The position numbers and the translations under genes were made by a program. 64,000 bases of DNA. Source: Streptomyces seoulensis. Its GTDB lineage: Bacteria > Actinomycetota > Actinomycetes > Streptomycetales > Streptomycetaceae. Location: positions 930,001-994,000 of the forward strand of contig NZ_CP032229.1 of assembly GCF_004328625.1 (NCBI RefSeq), written 5' to 3'. Each line of letters opens with the position of its first letter. Within the stretch, counting starts at the first letter, position 1. The notes below the pieces were generated by a model. It was not told the DNA's origin, ran no database searches, and worked only from the letters and a program-made list of their open reading frames with translations. Of the stretch, positions 63,513 to 64,000 are shown one piece after another.

Positions 63513-64000
63513 CTATCCCCGTGCTTCGGCACTGGCAACCTCCGCCGTCAGCATTCGTCGCAGACATCCCAGACATCTGGAGCGTTCCGGTCCGAGGCTG
63601 CCCTGTGAGATGCCCAACTCCCCCGCGATCTCGCGGTAGGTGAGGTCGCGCGGGGAGAGCAGGGCCGCCATGAGGCGCGGGCAGCGGCCGGGCAGTCTGC
63701 GGACCGCGTCCCGCACCACCCGGTGCCGGGCGGCGCTGAGCGCGAGCTGTTCGGGGCCGGGCCGGGTGTCGTCGGCGGGTTCCCCGTCGTAGGGCCGCTC
63801 CACGCCGTGGGTACGGCGGCTGAGGCGGCCCTCGTCGCGTACCGCCTCGCGCAGCCAGCCGGAGGGGTCCGGCGGCGGGCCCTGACTCTCCAGCCGCTCC
63901 AGCAGCCGGAGCCAGACGGCCTGCTCCAGGTCGCCGGGTTCACTCCCGGAGGCATATGCCTCGGCGGACGCCTCCGCGCTGAGGAGCGGGCGCAGATCGG
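63513..64000 (-). CDS. Sigma-70 family (ECF-like) RNA polymerase sigma factor, 5' end outside window
   Basis: The C-terminal 162 codons of a gene that enters from the right edge. The first visible part (LEQAVWLRLLERLESQG) looks like sigma region 2, and region 4 has a helix-turn-helix at LTYREIAGELGISQGSLGPE followed by RCLGCLRRMLTAEVA. The middle is unusually charged and Arg-rich. Target promoters are unknown. Only part of the protein is seen, so subgroup assignment is not possible. Confidence 0.82.
   Translation of the reverse strand, partial: DLRPLLSAEASAEAYASGSEPGDLEQAVWLRLLERLESQGPPPDPSGWLREAVRDEGRLSRRTHGVERPYDGEPADDTRPGPEQLALSAARHRVVRDAVRRLPGRCPRLMAALLSPRDLTYREIAGELGISQGSLGPERSRCLGCLRRMLTAEVASAEARG

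Overview
The window is a very GC-rich stretch of actinobacterial chromosome, almost certainly from a Streptomyces. The grounds are strong third-position GC bias, frequent GTG starts, a near-canonical SsgB sporulation protein, the actinobacterial phosphatidylinositol mannoside genes, and a gene order that matches, as I recall it, the S. coelicolor SCO1498-SCO1564 core region. No insertion sequence, phage, CRISPR array or replication origin was seen. Sixty-one protein genes (including a 32-codon leader peptide and two genes cut by the window edges) and seven tRNAs are listed.

Layout. 1-6 kb (minus): mltG (cut by the window edge), ruvX, alaS, two small membrane-associated proteins and rpsD. 6.4-10.7 kb (minus): rarA, a VKOR-type oxidoreductase, hisS and an MBL-fold hydrolase. 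10.9-13.1 kb (plus): a membrane-anchored cyclophilin and a DUF349 coiled-coil protein, which converge on relA at a 17-bp terminator. 13.2-28.4 kb is one long minus-strand block read in the order pgsA, acyltransferase, pimA, LemA-like, pdxS, pdxT, yebC, ruvC, ruvA, ruvB, yajC, secD, secF, apt, relA. It covers inositol-phospholipid mannosylation, PLP synthesis, Holliday-junction processing, Sec accessory proteins, purine salvage and the stringent response. 28.7-36 kb holds EF-G2, a 547-residue membrane protein of unknown function, a HIT hydrolase, a potassium channel and thrS.

36-48 kb is more accessory in character. It holds a two-gene operon (DUF4365 nuclease-like protein plus an unknown 411-residue partner) divergent from a DnaQ-type exonuclease, two tRNA-Val(CAC), a PGPGW protein, ssgB, a CGNR zinc-finger regulator, small membrane proteins, a DsbA-like protein, a tandem GNAT, pabC/pabB, a promoter-driven tRNA cluster (Gly-Cys-Val-Val-Val), a zinc-ribbon protein and an APH-fold kinase.

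48.6-57 kb has a Ser/Thr kinase overlapping a TrmH methyltransferase tail to tail, then cobalamin genes on the minus strand: cobL, a BluB-CobT fusion with a ~545-residue low-complexity N-terminus, and cysG/cobA. 58-62 kb is a methionine ABC transporter operon (metN, metI, two metQ). It is preceded by a 32-codon reading frame ending in a Cys/Met-rich stretch and by a hairpin next to the metN start, a probable undescribed attenuation system. The window ends with two small membrane proteins, a GNAT and a 5'-truncated sigma factor.

Most promising leads: the Met/Cys leader of metNIQQ, the DUF4365 two-gene operon next to a DEDDh exonuclease, the BluB-CobT fusion with pentapeptide repeats, and several small membrane proteins.
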